DNA of 42,533 bases from Methanosarcina sp. (lineage in GTDB: Archaea; Halobacteriota; Methanosarcinia; Methanosarcinales; Methanosarcinaceae): NCBI RefSeq assembly GCF_028693135.1, contig NZ_JAQUVZ010000032.1, positions 1 through 42,533 of the forward strand. The letters are read 5' to 3'. The number at the start of each line of letters is the position of its first letter. Within the stretch, counting starts at the first letter, position 1. Positions 17,145 to 25,948 of this stretch are shown here, in pieces. A program made the position numbers and the translations under genes. The notes under the pieces were generated by a model. That model was not told the origin of the DNA, did not search any database, and was given only the letters and a program-made list of their open reading frames with translations.

Positions 17145-18302
17145 ATGAGAATTAAACTTGTGTTATTCATCATCGCTCTGATAGTCTCGGTGCAGGTGGT
17201 TACTGCTTCTGACATAGGTGTTGGAGTAAGCCTCGGAAACATGAGTTACAGGCTTGCTCCGGGAGCTTTGGCAGAGCAGTCTCTGTATGTGATAAACACC
17301 GGGACTGAAACTGCAACATATAACGTTTTCCTAGACGACAGCGCTTATGATAGCTGGTTTACATTTTCTGCATCTTCTTTTGAGCTGAGGGCAGGGGAAA
17401 ATAAAGAAGTTAAGGTAACGCTTAGTGTCCCGGCTTCGGCTGAAGAGGATGTGGACTGCAAGATAAAAATCCCATGTACTGTACCCGGAGGAGAGGTTGG
17501 AACAGGGGTTCTAATTCCTGTCCACATCGATATTTCCACCTCAGAGGAGAGTTCTTCCAGGGTGAGCTCTTCCGGCAGCAGTTCTTCTGGAGGGGGAGGA
17601 GGCTCTCCGGAACCTGGCAGCAACGTAAAATCCAAAGAGCTCTCACAACAGTATGTTGTCAGCGGTAGCAGCGTCAGGTTTAATTTCACACAGGATGCCA
17701 CCTGCGTAATGTATGTGGAGTTTGATGCAAAAAAAAGCCTGGGGAAGATCACAACCTTTGTTGAGCTACTGAAAGATAGATCTACGCTGACTCCGGAGAT
17801 ACCTGAAGGCGAAGTATACGGTTACCTGAACATCTGGGCTGGAAACGATGGCATTGCAACTCCGGAAAATGTCGAAAATGCTGTGATCGGTTTCAAGGTG
17901 AGCAAAGCCTGGGCCAGTGAAAGCGATATTGACGCAAACTTGATCACCCTTGATTACTATAACGGCGAGAAATGGGAACCTCTGCCTACGAAGAAGGTGG
18001 TCGAGGATGAAGGATATATCTATCTGGAAGCCGAAACTACGGATTTTTCTCACTTCGCCATAATCGGTGAGAAATGGGACGCAGCTGATGGAAGTCCGGG
18101 GATGGCTCCAATCACAAGAGCAGGTGAAAAATTGAAAGAATCTGCTGAAAACCTGGAGTCAACCGCAGTCAAGAGACTTGAAGAAAAAGGTCCCGGTGTT
18201 CTGGCAGAAATTGAAGGCTATAAAGAGAAACTTCGAGAGCTTTACCTGGATTTGATTCGCTCCTTGCAGGAGAAAAGCTGGTTCTCTCAGGGCTGCTTAT
18301 AA
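17145..18302 (+). CDS. PGF-pre-PGF domain surface protein without PGF-CTERM
   Basis: 385 residues from the ATG at 17145, chosen because GAGGT lies 6 nt upstream; an in-frame TTG six bases earlier is less likely. After a signal peptide (about 4-22) comes a beta-sandwich domain of the NEW3 type (about 25-130), a Ser/Gly-rich linker 'SSSGSSSSGGGGGSPEPGSN', and a PGF-pre-PGF domain: 'SKELSQQYV', 'YVEFDAKKSLGKITTFVELL', 'NIWAGNDGIATPENVENAVIGFKV', 'YLEAETTDFSHFAIIGE'. The family usually continues into a PGF-CTERM sorting signal. Here the tail (about 325-385) is a charged helical region ending in Cys-Leu, with no membrane helix. Likely extracellular; a paralogue is at 39495-41108. Confidence 0.8.
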   Translation: MRIKLVLFIIALIVSVQVVTASDIGVGVSLGNMSYRLAPGALAEQSLYVINTGTETATYNVFLDDSAYDSWFTFSASSFELRAGENKEVKVTLSVPASAEEDVDCKIKIPCTVPGGEVGTGVLIPVHIDISTSEESSSRVSSSGSSSSGGGGGSPEPGSNVKSKELSQQYVVSGSSVRFNFTQDATCVMYVEFDAKKSLGKITTFVELLKDRSTLTPEIPEGEVYGYLNIWAGNDGIATPENVENAVIGFKVSKAWASESDIDANLITLDYYNGEKWEPLPTKKVVEDEGYIYLEAETTDFSHFAIIGEKWDAADGSPGMAPITRAGEKLKESAENLESTAVKRLEEKGPGVLAEIEGYKEKLRELYLDLIRSLQEKSWFSQGCL

Positions 18303-18700
18303 AGAGGCAGTATAAAACTAATTCCCTGAAAAATCTGGAGTCCACCAGCATCCGTAATAATAAAAGCGGTTACAGTGCCGAATAAAAAAGTCCAGCCCGG
18401 CAGGCCCGAAAAACAGTATAAAAAAGAGCCCATTAACAGAGCGTCTTAACCCGAGTAACAGAGAGTCTTAACCCGAATCCAGATCCAACCTGGATGAAAC
18501 AAAATCCGGGTATTTACGTGAAGCTAAGGTCTGTTACCCGGATAAATAAATATATATAAAAATATGTGTTTTTATTCATGTCGCTTCCGCTTACTCATAT
18601 TCCACAAATATATGTTTCCCATTATCTCTTTTTTCAGGTGGATGCAGGACTCTTTAATTCTAAGGTCCATAAGATAAAAGTGCAGTACTTTTTAAAACTC
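18303..18700. other. Intergenic region between convergent genes, with a 22-bp repeat
   Basis: No gene is supported; frames here are reverse shadows or too weak. It holds two tandem copies of a 22-bp unit beginning TAACAGAGNGTCTTAACCCG (18434-18455, 18456-18477). Confidence 0.5.
18434..18477. repeat. 22-bp tandem repeat, two copies
   Basis: Copies at 18434-18455 and 18456-18477 differ at two positions. Confidence 0.8.
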
Positions 18701-19699
18701 TCAGACAAGTGTTGCCGATCCGTCATTACAGGCGTTATAGTAAGCACTAGAGCACACATTGTCCAGCCAATATGCTCCATATGCTGTTCCGAAAAATCCG
18801 GCAACTTTGGATTCTGCATTTTCATATCCATCTACCTGATGTCCCGGAATAATGAAAACATTGTCATCATGGTGGGCATTTGAAACGACTTTCTCACCTG
18901 AAAGTTCCCAGAGCCGTGAATGGTATCCCCCGGTAATTCTGTATTTGCTGTCAGCCACTCCGTCTCCAGCAACCCAGCTTCCATCAGGATACGGAAGATA
19001 ATGGGTGTATTCTACAGGGTTATCAACCCATTTTTGATTAAGGATTACACTTTTAACTGCCTTTAGACTGTTCTGTTCCCATACAAGGTTTATGGGGTCT
19101 TCCATTTTGTAATAAGTTTTGAAGAAATAGGTAAACTTTGAAAAAGTCCATTGTGGATAAGCTGAAGCAGTTGAAGAAATGGTTGAAGACGCAGTTGAAG
19201 AAACAGTTGAAGAAACAGTTGAAGGAGCAGTTGAAGGAGCAGTTGAAGAAATACTGGCCCACCATTTATATGGGTCATCGGCAGTGGTAAGCACTATAGA
19301 TTCCTGGGTCACGATTTCTTTCTTATCTCCGGGCTTTAGTTTCAAGCTTCCGCTTTTGGCACTTACAGCAACCTCTTCTTCGTCAGGGATAGAAAAAGTC
19401 TGTGATCTTGTGAGTTTATCTGCCTTAAATTTACCTTTAAGCTTCTCTCCCGAATAAGTTTCAGTGATTTTGAGCGTCCCGTCTTTTTTATAATCATAAA
19501 CTGTTGTCATCTCAACTTCCACAGTATGGGCCTGCTTCCATTCACTCCATTGTGAATCATCACCAGATTTCGGTCCATTACCTACTTTTTCGGCGGCTGT
19601 TTTTTCCGGAGTGGCACTTGCCGCCGGAACAAGCATTAGTCCAAAAAACAGGGTCATCAAAAGCAAAACGATAAACTTTGATTTTTTATTCTTATTCAT
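18701..19699 (-). CDS. Secreted protein of unknown function with Ser/Thr repeat linker
   Basis: 332 residues with a clear signal peptide (about 8-29, ending 'PAASATPE'). The N-terminal part (about 30-145) is charged and probably beta-rich. Residues about 150-178 are a linker of four-residue units (Ser-Ser-Thr-Ala/Val/Ile/Pro) coded by a 12-bp tandem repeat. The C-terminal part (about 180-332) is rich in Tyr, Trp and His ('TGGYHSRLWELSGEKVVSNAHHDDN', 'VAGFFGTAYGAYWLDNVCSSAYYNAC') with two late Cys that could form a disulfide bond. I do not recognise a family; the His/Asp-rich C-terminal half could bind a metal or be an enzyme domain. No membrane anchor. It is convergent with 17145-18302. Confidence 0.75.
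   Translation of the reverse strand: MNKNKKSKFIVLLLMTLFFGLMLVPAASATPEKTAAEKVGNGPKSGDDSQWSEWKQAHTVEVEMTTVYDYKKDGTLKITETYSGEKLKGKFKADKLTRSQTFSIPDEEEVAVSAKSGSLKLKPGDKKEIVTQESIVLTTADDPYKWWASISSTAPSTAPSTVSSTVSSTASSTISSTASAYPQWTFSKFTYFFKTYYKMEDPINLVWEQNSLKAVKSVILNQKWVDNPVEYTHYLPYPDGSWVAGDGVADSKYRITGGYHSRLWELSGEKVVSNAHHDDNVFIIPGHQVDGYENAESKVAGFFGTAYGAYWLDNVCSSAYYNACNDGSATLV
19167..19250. repeat. 12-bp tandem repeat in coding sequence, seven units
   Basis: Seven units of the GCAGTTGAAGAA type, in frame with the minus-strand secreted protein, each coding for one Ser-Ser-Thr-x tetrapeptide. Length change by whole units would keep the frame. Confidence 0.8.
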
Positions 19700-19747
19700 C
19701 TGTTCTACTCCTATTAATTTCGTAGAGGTTGCGTGAATGCAGAGCTA

Positions 19748-19966
19748 TTAACTTATAGAGAAACCCAGGCATGTATATAACTTTACTAATTTATCACTTT
19801 GTATATATTTTAGAATTTGTACTGATGGCGGACCTGTTACCTTTTCTAAAACCTCTTTTAAAGGAACTTTTTCTTTCTTACGCATTACACGAATTTCCTG
19901 CATAACTTCAAGAGAATCCGCAGCTAAAGTCAAATATAAATAAAACAGTGGCGTATCTTCATACAT
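19748..19966 (-). CDS. Possible small protein, 72 residues
   Basis: The frame has a Lys/Glu-rich helical composition ('RKKEKVPLKEVLEKVTG') typical of real archaeal proteins, and does not overlap another gene. I know no homologue and see no ribosome site; a T-rich TATA-like sequence lies upstream. It could be a remnant of a longer gene. Confidence 0.3.
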   Translation of the reverse strand: MYEDTPLFYLYLTLAADSLEVMQEIRVMRKKEKVPLKEVLEKVTGPPSVQILKYIQSDKLVKLYTCLGFSIS

Positions 19967-20030
19967 ATCAGTAATAAGTATGTTGCTGAATTATTTCAGA
20001 ATTCTTACATAAAAAAATCAAAACAATTTC

Positions 20031-22034
20031 TTGAATATCGGATCAACTGAAGGGGGATTTAGTATAAGGAAAGTTCTAATTATCTGCCTGGTTTTGCTGG
20101 CATCAATTCAGATTGGGGCAGCAAGCCCTGTTGCAGAGTACCTGAAACTCAGTACGGATGTGAACAACGGGTATGCAATCACCACCGTGGAAGAAAAGCT
20201 CAACAATCCGACTGATACGGCTGTTGAAGACCAGTTCAGTTTTTTGATTCCTGAAGAGGCTTTCATTTCGGGTTTTTCCCTGATTATTGATGGAAAAGAG
20301 TATAGGGCTGACGTACTTCCAAAGAAAGAGGCATCCGAAAAATTTGAGTCTGCCGCATCGGGAGGAAGGACAGCAGGTCTTCTCGAAACAAAGGATGAAA
20401 ACCTTTTTGCCTATGCCCTTAGCTTTGAACCCGGGCAGAGCATCATCGTGAAGCTGACCTATGAACAGGCACTTAAGAAAACTCTCGGGGAATACGAACT
20501 CGTGCAGTTCATGGAAAGCAGCCGCCCAGTGGCTAACCTCTCAGTAACCGTAAACGTAAATGCTGCAAACCAGCTTATCCGCCTGGAAGCCCCTGCTTTC
20601 CCGGAAGCTGAGGTGGAGTACCTTTCCTCAAACAGGGGTCAGGTACGATATGAGGCTGACTCGCTGCCTGCCTCAGAACTCAGGGTAGTGTTCGAAACGG
20701 CAAACCCTCCTTTGAACGGGAACATGCTGTTTTACGAAAATGAGGGTCAGGGGTATATGATGCACATCTTTTCCCCAAGCGAAGAAAACCTTGGGACCTC
20801 AGCCATGAGCAAGGAAATTATTTTTGTCCTTGATAAGTCCGGCTCTATGCAGGGATACAAGCTCGAGCAGGTAAAGGATGCTTTCGGCAACATTATTGAG
20901 GACCTGCCGCCCGGAGATTACTTCAACATCATTTTCTTCGACAGTACGATACAGAGCTATTCGGGGACCCTCATGGAAGCAAACTCGGAGCAAAAAGCCG
21001 GGGCTTTCGACTTTGTAAACAGCCTTGAGGCAAACGGCGGCACAAACATAAACGAAGCCCTGCTTACGGCTCTTGGGATGTTTAACCCTGAGAGCGGGAG
21101 AGTGCCGATAATTGTTTTCCTTACAGATGGAGAACCAACTGAAGGCGTTGTTTCCCCTTATGCAATCCGCCAGAACATTAAAGATGCGAATACTGCACAT
21201 GTGGCTATCTTTTCCATTGCTTTCGGGATTGAAGACGAAAATAACTATAGTTTCCTGAGAGCTATGAGCCTGGAAAACTATGGGACTGTGGAGAGGTTCT
21301 CTCCGGATGATAATGCTTCTGAGGAAATAGGGGGCTTCTATAAAACGATTTCAACTCCCCTGGTCACGGACATGACCTTCTCTTATAGCGGGGGAGTCAC
21401 TGAACTCGTAAACACCGGGGAGAAGAACCTCTTTGCAGGTTCTGATGCCATTGTCCTCGGGAAATACAGCTCTGAAATCGGCAAAATCCAGGCGGATGTT
21501 TCGGCCAGTACCAGGACCGGGCCCCGAATTTTCTCAAAAGAGTTTACTGTAAGCCCGAAAGGGGTAAATGCCTTTATTCCCAGGCTCTGGGCATATACCA
21601 CCATCGAATCCCTGCTGGACAGGATTGAAGTGGAAGGAGAAACTGAACCTCTGGTATCTGCAATAACGGACCTTGCCCTTGAATTTGAATTTGTGACACC
21701 CTACACCTCTCTCTTCGTGGAGGTGCCTGAATTCTCCAGTCCGGGAGCCGACGGTGGCGAAGAAACGGTTCCTGAAATGCCTGTGCTAGCTACGGAAGAA
21801 GAAATGGCTGCTCCTTTAAGTAACCAGATCCAACCCTCATCGGATTCTCGTTATGAGAGCGACATTGAAACTGAAGAGTCACAGGTATATGGAGGGCTGG
21901 TAGAAGACAAAGTTGCAAAAGAAGGTGCGGAAGAAGGTGCAGACGAAAGTACAGAAAAAAGTACACCTGGTTTCGGGGTTCTTTTCACTTTTAGCGGGTT
22001 CCTGGGAGTTGCGTTTTTACTTCAGAGGAGTTAG
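20031..22034 (+). CDS. VIT and von Willebrand A domain surface protein with PGF-CTERM
   Basis: 667 residues. Signal peptide about 14-31. A vault/inter-alpha-trypsin (VIT) domain spans about 32-155 ('VEEKLNNPTDTAVEDQFSFLIP', 'KKEASEKFESAASGGRTAGLLE'). A vWA domain spans about 260-440 with the MIDAS motif 'DKSGSM' near residue 267, a 'GGTNINEAL' Thr site and 'FLTDGEPTEG'. The C-terminus 'STPGFGVLFTFSGFLGVAFLLQRS' is a good PGF-CTERM sorting signal after an acidic linker, so archaeosortase processing and lipid anchoring are expected. The start is TTG as no ATG fits before the signal peptide; the ribosome site is weak. The MIDAS suggests metal-dependent binding of a partner outside the cell. Confidence 0.88.
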   Translation: MNIGSTEGGFSIRKVLIICLVLLASIQIGAASPVAEYLKLSTDVNNGYAITTVEEKLNNPTDTAVEDQFSFLIPEEAFISGFSLIIDGKEYRADVLPKKEASEKFESAASGGRTAGLLETKDENLFAYALSFEPGQSIIVKLTYEQALKKTLGEYELVQFMESSRPVANLSVTVNVNAANQLIRLEAPAFPEAEVEYLSSNRGQVRYEADSLPASELRVVFETANPPLNGNMLFYENEGQGYMMHIFSPSEENLGTSAMSKEIIFVLDKSGSMQGYKLEQVKDAFGNIIEDLPPGDYFNIIFFDSTIQSYSGTLMEANSEQKAGAFDFVNSLEANGGTNINEALLTALGMFNPESGRVPIIVFLTDGEPTEGVVSPYAIRQNIKDANTAHVAIFSIAFGIEDENNYSFLRAMSLENYGTVERFSPDDNASEEIGGFYKTISTPLVTDMTFSYSGGVTELVNTGEKNLFAGSDAIVLGKYSSEIGKIQADVSASTRTGPRIFSKEFTVSPKGVNAFIPRLWAYTTIESLLDRIEVEGETEPLVSAITDLALEFEFVTPYTSLFVEVPEFSSPGADGGEETVPEMPVLATEEEMAAPLSNQIQPSSDSRYESDIETEESQVYGGLVEDKVAKEGAEEGADESTEKSTPGFGVLFTFSGFLGVAFLLQRS

Positions 22035-22080
22035 AGCTAAGAAAGTGAACTGAAATGAAGAGGACATTTTTCTGAAAACG

Positions 22081-22106
22081 AGGGGATCAAAATCCCCTTC
22101 CTTTTT
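22081..22106 (+). terminator. Hairpin with T-run between convergent genes
   Basis: AGGGGAT (22081-22087) and ATCCCCT (22092-22098) form a 7-bp stem with a 4-nt loop, followed by TCCTTTTT. It lies between the stops of 20031-22034 and 22113-22730 and could serve both directions poorly, rightward best. Confidence 0.55.
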
Positions 22107-22112
22107 AAATAA

Positions 22113-22730
22113 TCAGAATCTTTTCTCGAGTTCAATAGTTTTGCTCAAACACCTGATTGTCCGGTTCGTATTTTTATGCAGGATCCCGATTCCTCCTGCG
22201 TCTTCCCATTCACTTATATTGTCGGAATTGTCATCAATAAGAACTCTTGAAACCCCAGAATGGAGTGCCTTTTCCGGGCGGAAACAGAGAATTGCTTCTT
22301 CTGCATAGGGGGTTCCGAGTTCCTTCCTTAGCCACATTATTTTTCCCTTCCTGGCATAGGCTAAAGCAGCCTTCCGGTCTGGATTCGGAAGTGCAGAAAG
22401 AATTGTCGGAGAAAAGCCGGAGCTTTTAAGGAAGCTATGAAGTTCCTTTCCCCCTGTCATCCAGGGCATTTCCGCCCAGAATCCTGTGCCGGCAGCTGAG
22501 ACACGTTTCCAGAAACGTTCCTTATCGACGCTGTACCAGAACATCATGTGTTCACCGAGCTTTTCACAGGCTCCAGTGAAATCAGTGAGGACTCCGTCCA
22601 TATCGAGAAAAAGCTTTACTCCGGCCACTGTTCGGGAAAAGGATAGAACAGGCGAATAATCAGGGAGAGTGTTCTGAGGTCTCATGGAATCAACCTGACT
22701 GGAATTACGCTGATCGAAATATATGGGCAT
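22113..22730 (-). CDS. HAD-family phosphatase, 5'(3')-deoxyribonucleotidase-like
   Basis: 205 residues with HAD motif I 'FLDMDGVLTDF' (Asp nucleophile and Asp+2 near residues 43-45), a Thr in 'TILSALPNPD' as motif II, and the acidic motif 'RVLIDDNSDNISEWEDAGG' as motif IV. The C-terminal and cap layout ('MPWMTGGKELHSFLKSSG') resembles the NT5C-type nucleotidases that release phosphate from (deoxy)nucleotides. The N-terminal ~35 residues before motif I are poorly supported; Met16 is an alternative start. Single gene, convergent with the VIT-vWA gene. Substrate is inferred from resemblance only. Confidence 0.75.
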   Translation of the reverse strand: MPIYFDQRNSSQVDSMRPQNTLPDYSPVLSFSRTVAGVKLFLDMDGVLTDFTGACEKLGEHMMFWYSVDKERFWKRVSAAGTGFWAEMPWMTGGKELHSFLKSSGFSPTILSALPNPDRKAALAYARKGKIMWLRKELGTPYAEEAILCFRPEKALHSGVSRVLIDDNSDNISEWEDAGGIGILHKNTNRTIRCLSKTIELEKRF

Positions 22731-23003
22731 AACAACCTTTCCTGATCTTCACTGGCGGCAAATGACTTCCTACTTCTTTATGTAATTGATTATAATAATA
22801 ATTATTCATTGTAAAAATATTAATACCTTTCCGCAGGAATTAATCGAAATGGTAGGGAATACAAAGAAGATTAATAAAAAGACGGTGGATAAATGAAAAA
22901 GGAAAAGTGGGGAAAATAAAAAAGTTCGCGTGCATGAGTTTTAAATCATCAGATTTTTTCATAAAGATTATACTTATAATGGTTACAAAACTAATTCAGA
23001 TTG

Positions 23004-23474
23004 ATGGAACGAAAAATGAAAAAATACCTGAAAATAACCCTTTATACCTTATTGACACTTTCTTTGCTCATTTTTGTATCAGGTATTTTAGTCGTTTCAC
23101 ACCCGTTTTTCCTGACCAAGCATGTCAATTCACTTGTAAAGCACAGCGGGGCCGATCCTAATGAATTTAAGCTTCAGACTTACACAAAAGAAGAATTCGC
23201 GCTGGAATACTTCAACGTCTCTTTAAGCCCGGAAGACGACTTTATAGAGCTTTTCGAGAACCATTATGGCACTTCAAATAAAAAAGACGAGTTGTTGATG
23301 GTCACTTATGATATCCAGGACCCGGAGGACAATTCTACCTATACGCTCTACGGGATAAATAAGTATACCGATCTTGTCTATGTAAGTACCAGAAAGGCAC
23401 ACTGGGTCAATGAAAGAAGGGGAGAATCTTTTCGTAAGGATATAAAACCGTCCGCAGATCAGGACAGGGAGTGA
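23004..23474 (+). CDS. Small membrane-anchored protein of unknown function
   Basis: About 156 residues (or 152 from the ATG at 23016). One N-terminal membrane helix (about residues 9-32) is followed by a soluble, mainly acidic domain of ~115 residues outside the cell by topology, with no cysteine. I do not recognise the family. It is 10 bp upstream of the VTT-type membrane protein and likely cotranscribed. A TATA-like TTATACTTATAA (about 22967-22979) suggests a short leader. Confidence 0.6.
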   Translation: MERKMKKYLKITLYTLLTLSLLIFVSGILVVSHPFFLTKHVNSLVKHSGADPNEFKLQTYTKEEFALEYFNVSLSPEDDFIELFENHYGTSNKKDELLMVTYDIQDPEDNSTYTLYGINKYTDLVYVSTRKAHWVNERRGESFRKDIKPSADQDRE

Positions 23475-23484
23475 GCGGCTAGGA

Positions 23485-24036
23485 ATGAACCCGAAGAAGC
23501 TCGCTTTTTACCTCTGGATGCTCCTGGTCGTAGTAGGGATAACAGCATACCTCCTCTTCCCGGATGCAATAAACATCCTTTTCCTGGAAGAACTCTCTAC
23601 TAAATATTATTACATAGCTCTGGTTATCTATTTCCTGCTCCTCTCAGCCAGAGGTCTGACCATGATTCCCTCGACTCCCCTTCTCCTTGCAGGGGTATTG
23701 ATCTTTGATCCCCTGGAACTCTTTGCCGTAAACATGGCAGGGATACTGAGCTCCTCCACCATAGTATACTATTTCTCTAAATACCTGGGTTTCGACGTAT
23801 ATTTTGAAACAAAATACGGCAAATATACCCGAAAAATAAGGAATGGGCTCACAGACAAAGAACTTCCGATAATTGTCGGCTGGAGTTTTTTTCCGCTCGT
23901 ACCTACGGATTTGATTGTGTATGTGGGATCGAGCCTGAGAATACCCGTGCTTAAATGCCTGCTGGGAGTCTTCATAGGGGAAGCCGTAATTAATACATTT
24001 TACATACTTTCGACAACATTGATCCTAAAGCTTTAA
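23485..24036 (+). CDS. VTT (TVP38/TMEM64, DedA-like) membrane protein
   Basis: 183 residues with five or six hydrophobic segments. The segment 'ARGLTMIPSTPLLLAGVLIFDPLELFAVNMAGILSSSTIVYYFSKYLG' has the Pro-Ser/Gly pattern of the VTT domain (re-entrant helix plus Gly/Ser-rich helix), and 'GWSFFPLVPTDLIVYVGSSLRIP' matches the second re-entrant region of TVP38/TMEM64 proteins. These proteins are linked to lipid scrambling in other organisms; the role in archaea is unclear. It follows the small anchored protein by 10 bp. Confidence 0.75.
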   Translation: MNPKKLAFYLWMLLVVVGITAYLLFPDAINILFLEELSTKYYYIALVIYFLLLSARGLTMIPSTPLLLAGVLIFDPLELFAVNMAGILSSSTIVYYFSKYLGFDVYFETKYGKYTRKIRNGLTDKELPIIVGWSFFPLVPTDLIVYVGSSLRIPVLKCLLGVFIGEAVINTFYILSTTLILKL

Positions 24037-24326
24037 AATTCGGTTCAGCTTTGAAAAAACATAAACAAACCGGATTCCCCAAATTAAAATATTTTCGGTT
24101 CTCATTGACCTTAAGACCTGCATGACCTTTAGGTCCGCAAGAACCTTAAATAATTGTTAAATAATGCTCTTTTTATATCACTCATATAAAGTAAGCGAAA
24201 AGCAAAGGATGAGGTCCTGTGAAAAGCTGCCTGGTCTTCCCTGTACACTGTTGAAATAAAGATCCAGTATTTAGATATTCCCTGAAATGAATAAACAACG
24301 CAGTAAAAGAAACCGGAAAATGCCAC

Positions 24327-25067
24327 ATGAAAAACCACAAACTTTATCAAGTCTTTATTTTCACTTTGATATCATCATCGGTACTCCTGTATTCCGTAGA
24401 ATACCTGATTCTAGGAGATTCGAGTACCATCTTCATGGCTTTTTTGAGCAACATGGCTTTCCTTCCCATAAACGTCCTCCTGGTTTCGATGATTATTCAC
24501 CAGTTGCTCAATGATATGGAGAAGAAAAACAGGATTGAGAAGCTGAATATGGTAATCGGGACTTTTTTCAGCCAGACCGGAACACGGCTGCTGGTGTTCT
24601 TTTCCGAAGCAGACCCCCGGATTGGAGAGATCCGGAAGTATCTGGTCGTAAAAAAGGACTGGGGTGAAAAGGATTTTGCCGACGTGAGCCGGCGGCTGAA
24701 GAAATACGATTATGCCGTTAAGGCTGATTCTCTTGACCTGGCGAACCTGAAGGATTTCCTGGAGCAGAGAAGCGACTCGCTCCTGCGCCTGCTTGAAAAC
24801 CCGGTTATGCTCGAACACGAGACCTTTACCGAACTCCTGATGGCGGTTTTTCACCTCAAAGAAGAGTTGCTGAACCGGGAAGAACTCAAAGGGCTTCCTG
24901 TAAGCGATCTCGAACACCTCGAAGGGGATGTAAAAAGGGCCTACAGCCTGCTTGTTTACGAATGGGTCGCCTACATGGAGTACCTTAAGATCAACTACCC
25001 CTATCTGTTTTCCCTGTCCATGCGGACAAACCCCTTTGACCAGGAAGCTTCGGCCGTGGTGAAATGA
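24327..25067 (+). CDS. Membrane protein with long cytoplasmic helical domain, unknown function
   Basis: 246 residues. Two membrane helices (about 7-27 and 35-58) are followed by a ~185-residue soluble domain rich in Leu, Glu and Lys. The family-like ending 'EWVAYMEYLKINYPYLFSLSMRTNPFD' is one I have seen in conserved hypothetical proteins of Methanosarcina and some bacteria; no function is known to me. TTTTATAT (24171-24178) is a probable TATA box, leaving a leader of about 120 nt. It is convergent with the coiled-coil gene at 25121. Confidence 0.7.
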   Translation: MKNHKLYQVFIFTLISSSVLLYSVEYLILGDSSTIFMAFLSNMAFLPINVLLVSMIIHQLLNDMEKKNRIEKLNMVIGTFFSQTGTRLLVFFSEADPRIGEIRKYLVVKKDWGEKDFADVSRRLKKYDYAVKADSLDLANLKDFLEQRSDSLLRLLENPVMLEHETFTELLMAVFHLKEELLNREELKGLPVSDLEHLEGDVKRAYSLLVYEWVAYMEYLKINYPYLFSLSMRTNPFDQEASAVVK

Positions 25068-25120
25068 ACCGACGAGGGATGTAAGAAGACATTTCTGTCT
25101 TCTCATTTTCGTTATTTTGT

Positions 25121-25441
25121 TCAAATTCTTTCCATTAACTTTTTGATATCTGTCTTGATCTCCGAGGCAAGCTTTTTCGCATTGTCTCCGGTTGAATCAA
25201 CCAGCTTTTCGACCCTATCGGTAATGTTCTTTATCTCATCCTTTACATCAATGGACTTTATTTCTTCAGATAGCGACTTTATTTCCCCATTTATACTCTT
25301 TGAAAGTTTTGAGGCTTCATCCCCGGTCTTTTTTGCAAGGCTATCAATATCATCCCCTAGCTTTCCAATTTTTTCCTGAATATTGAAACCTTTTTTACCG
25401 GCTCCGGTTTCTTTTGTTTCAGTCTCAATTTCTTTTGTCAT
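25121..25441 (-). CDS. Small coiled-coil protein
   Basis: 106 residues, almost entirely amphipathic helix with Lys/Glu/Asp/Ser and regularly spaced Ile/Leu ('IKSLSEEIKSIDVKDEIKNI', 'VEKLVDSTGDNAKKLASEIK'), reminiscent of apolipoprotein- or LEA-like repeats. No signal peptide or membrane helix. I cannot assign a function. It stands alone, convergent with 24327-25067. Confidence 0.6.
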   Translation of the reverse strand: MTKEIETETKETGAGKKGFNIQEKIGKLGDDIDSLAKKTGDEASKLSKSINGEIKSLSEEIKSIDVKDEIKNITDRVEKLVDSTGDNAKKLASEIKTDIKKLMERI

Positions 25442-25948
25442 ATAAACCCCTTTAAATGTTCAATAATGAGAATAGATTTCTCTCATGGAGAGTGCCTGTT
25501 TTTTAAATACTTATATATCAGCATCCAGAATTATAACATTATCTTTGAAATTTACGTTTTTTCGGGATTTGTAAAAGAATTGTTTTCAGGTAAGATGCCA
25601 GCATCCGAAATTTATAATACGAAGATAAAATATATATAGAGTTCATAACATGTAAAGGAGTCTTACAATTTTACAGAACTTCAATTAGCTTTTTTGTGTA
25701 GTTCACTATATAAACTATAAATTGAAATAGTATGCTTGTAAAGAGTAAGGAAGTTTAACAAATTCAAAGAGTGTGTCAGGTCAGGAATAAATTACCGGAA
25801 AGAAGGGGAAAGGACCCGATGAATATAAAAAAGGCTCCTGTAATGCATCCTCTGTAAGCTGATAAATCAGAAACCTGATAAGATACATTTTTCAGTAGAT
25901 AACTGGATCTCCGGGACAGAATATCTCCATAAAAATGATAGAGGAGAC
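25442..25948. promoter_or_regulatory. Promoter and long leader region of the DUF373 gene
   Basis: 507 bp without a gene. Two TATA-like boxes (AAAATATATATA near 25627, CTATATAAACT near 25706) would give a leader of 200-290 nt before the ATG at 25949, which has a good ribosome site GAGGAG. The leader could hold regulatory structure; I saw no known riboswitch. Confidence 0.4.

Noticed and set aside
18566-18883. 105-codon plus-strand frame
   Set aside because: Overlaps the end of the secreted protein on the other strand and has no start signals.
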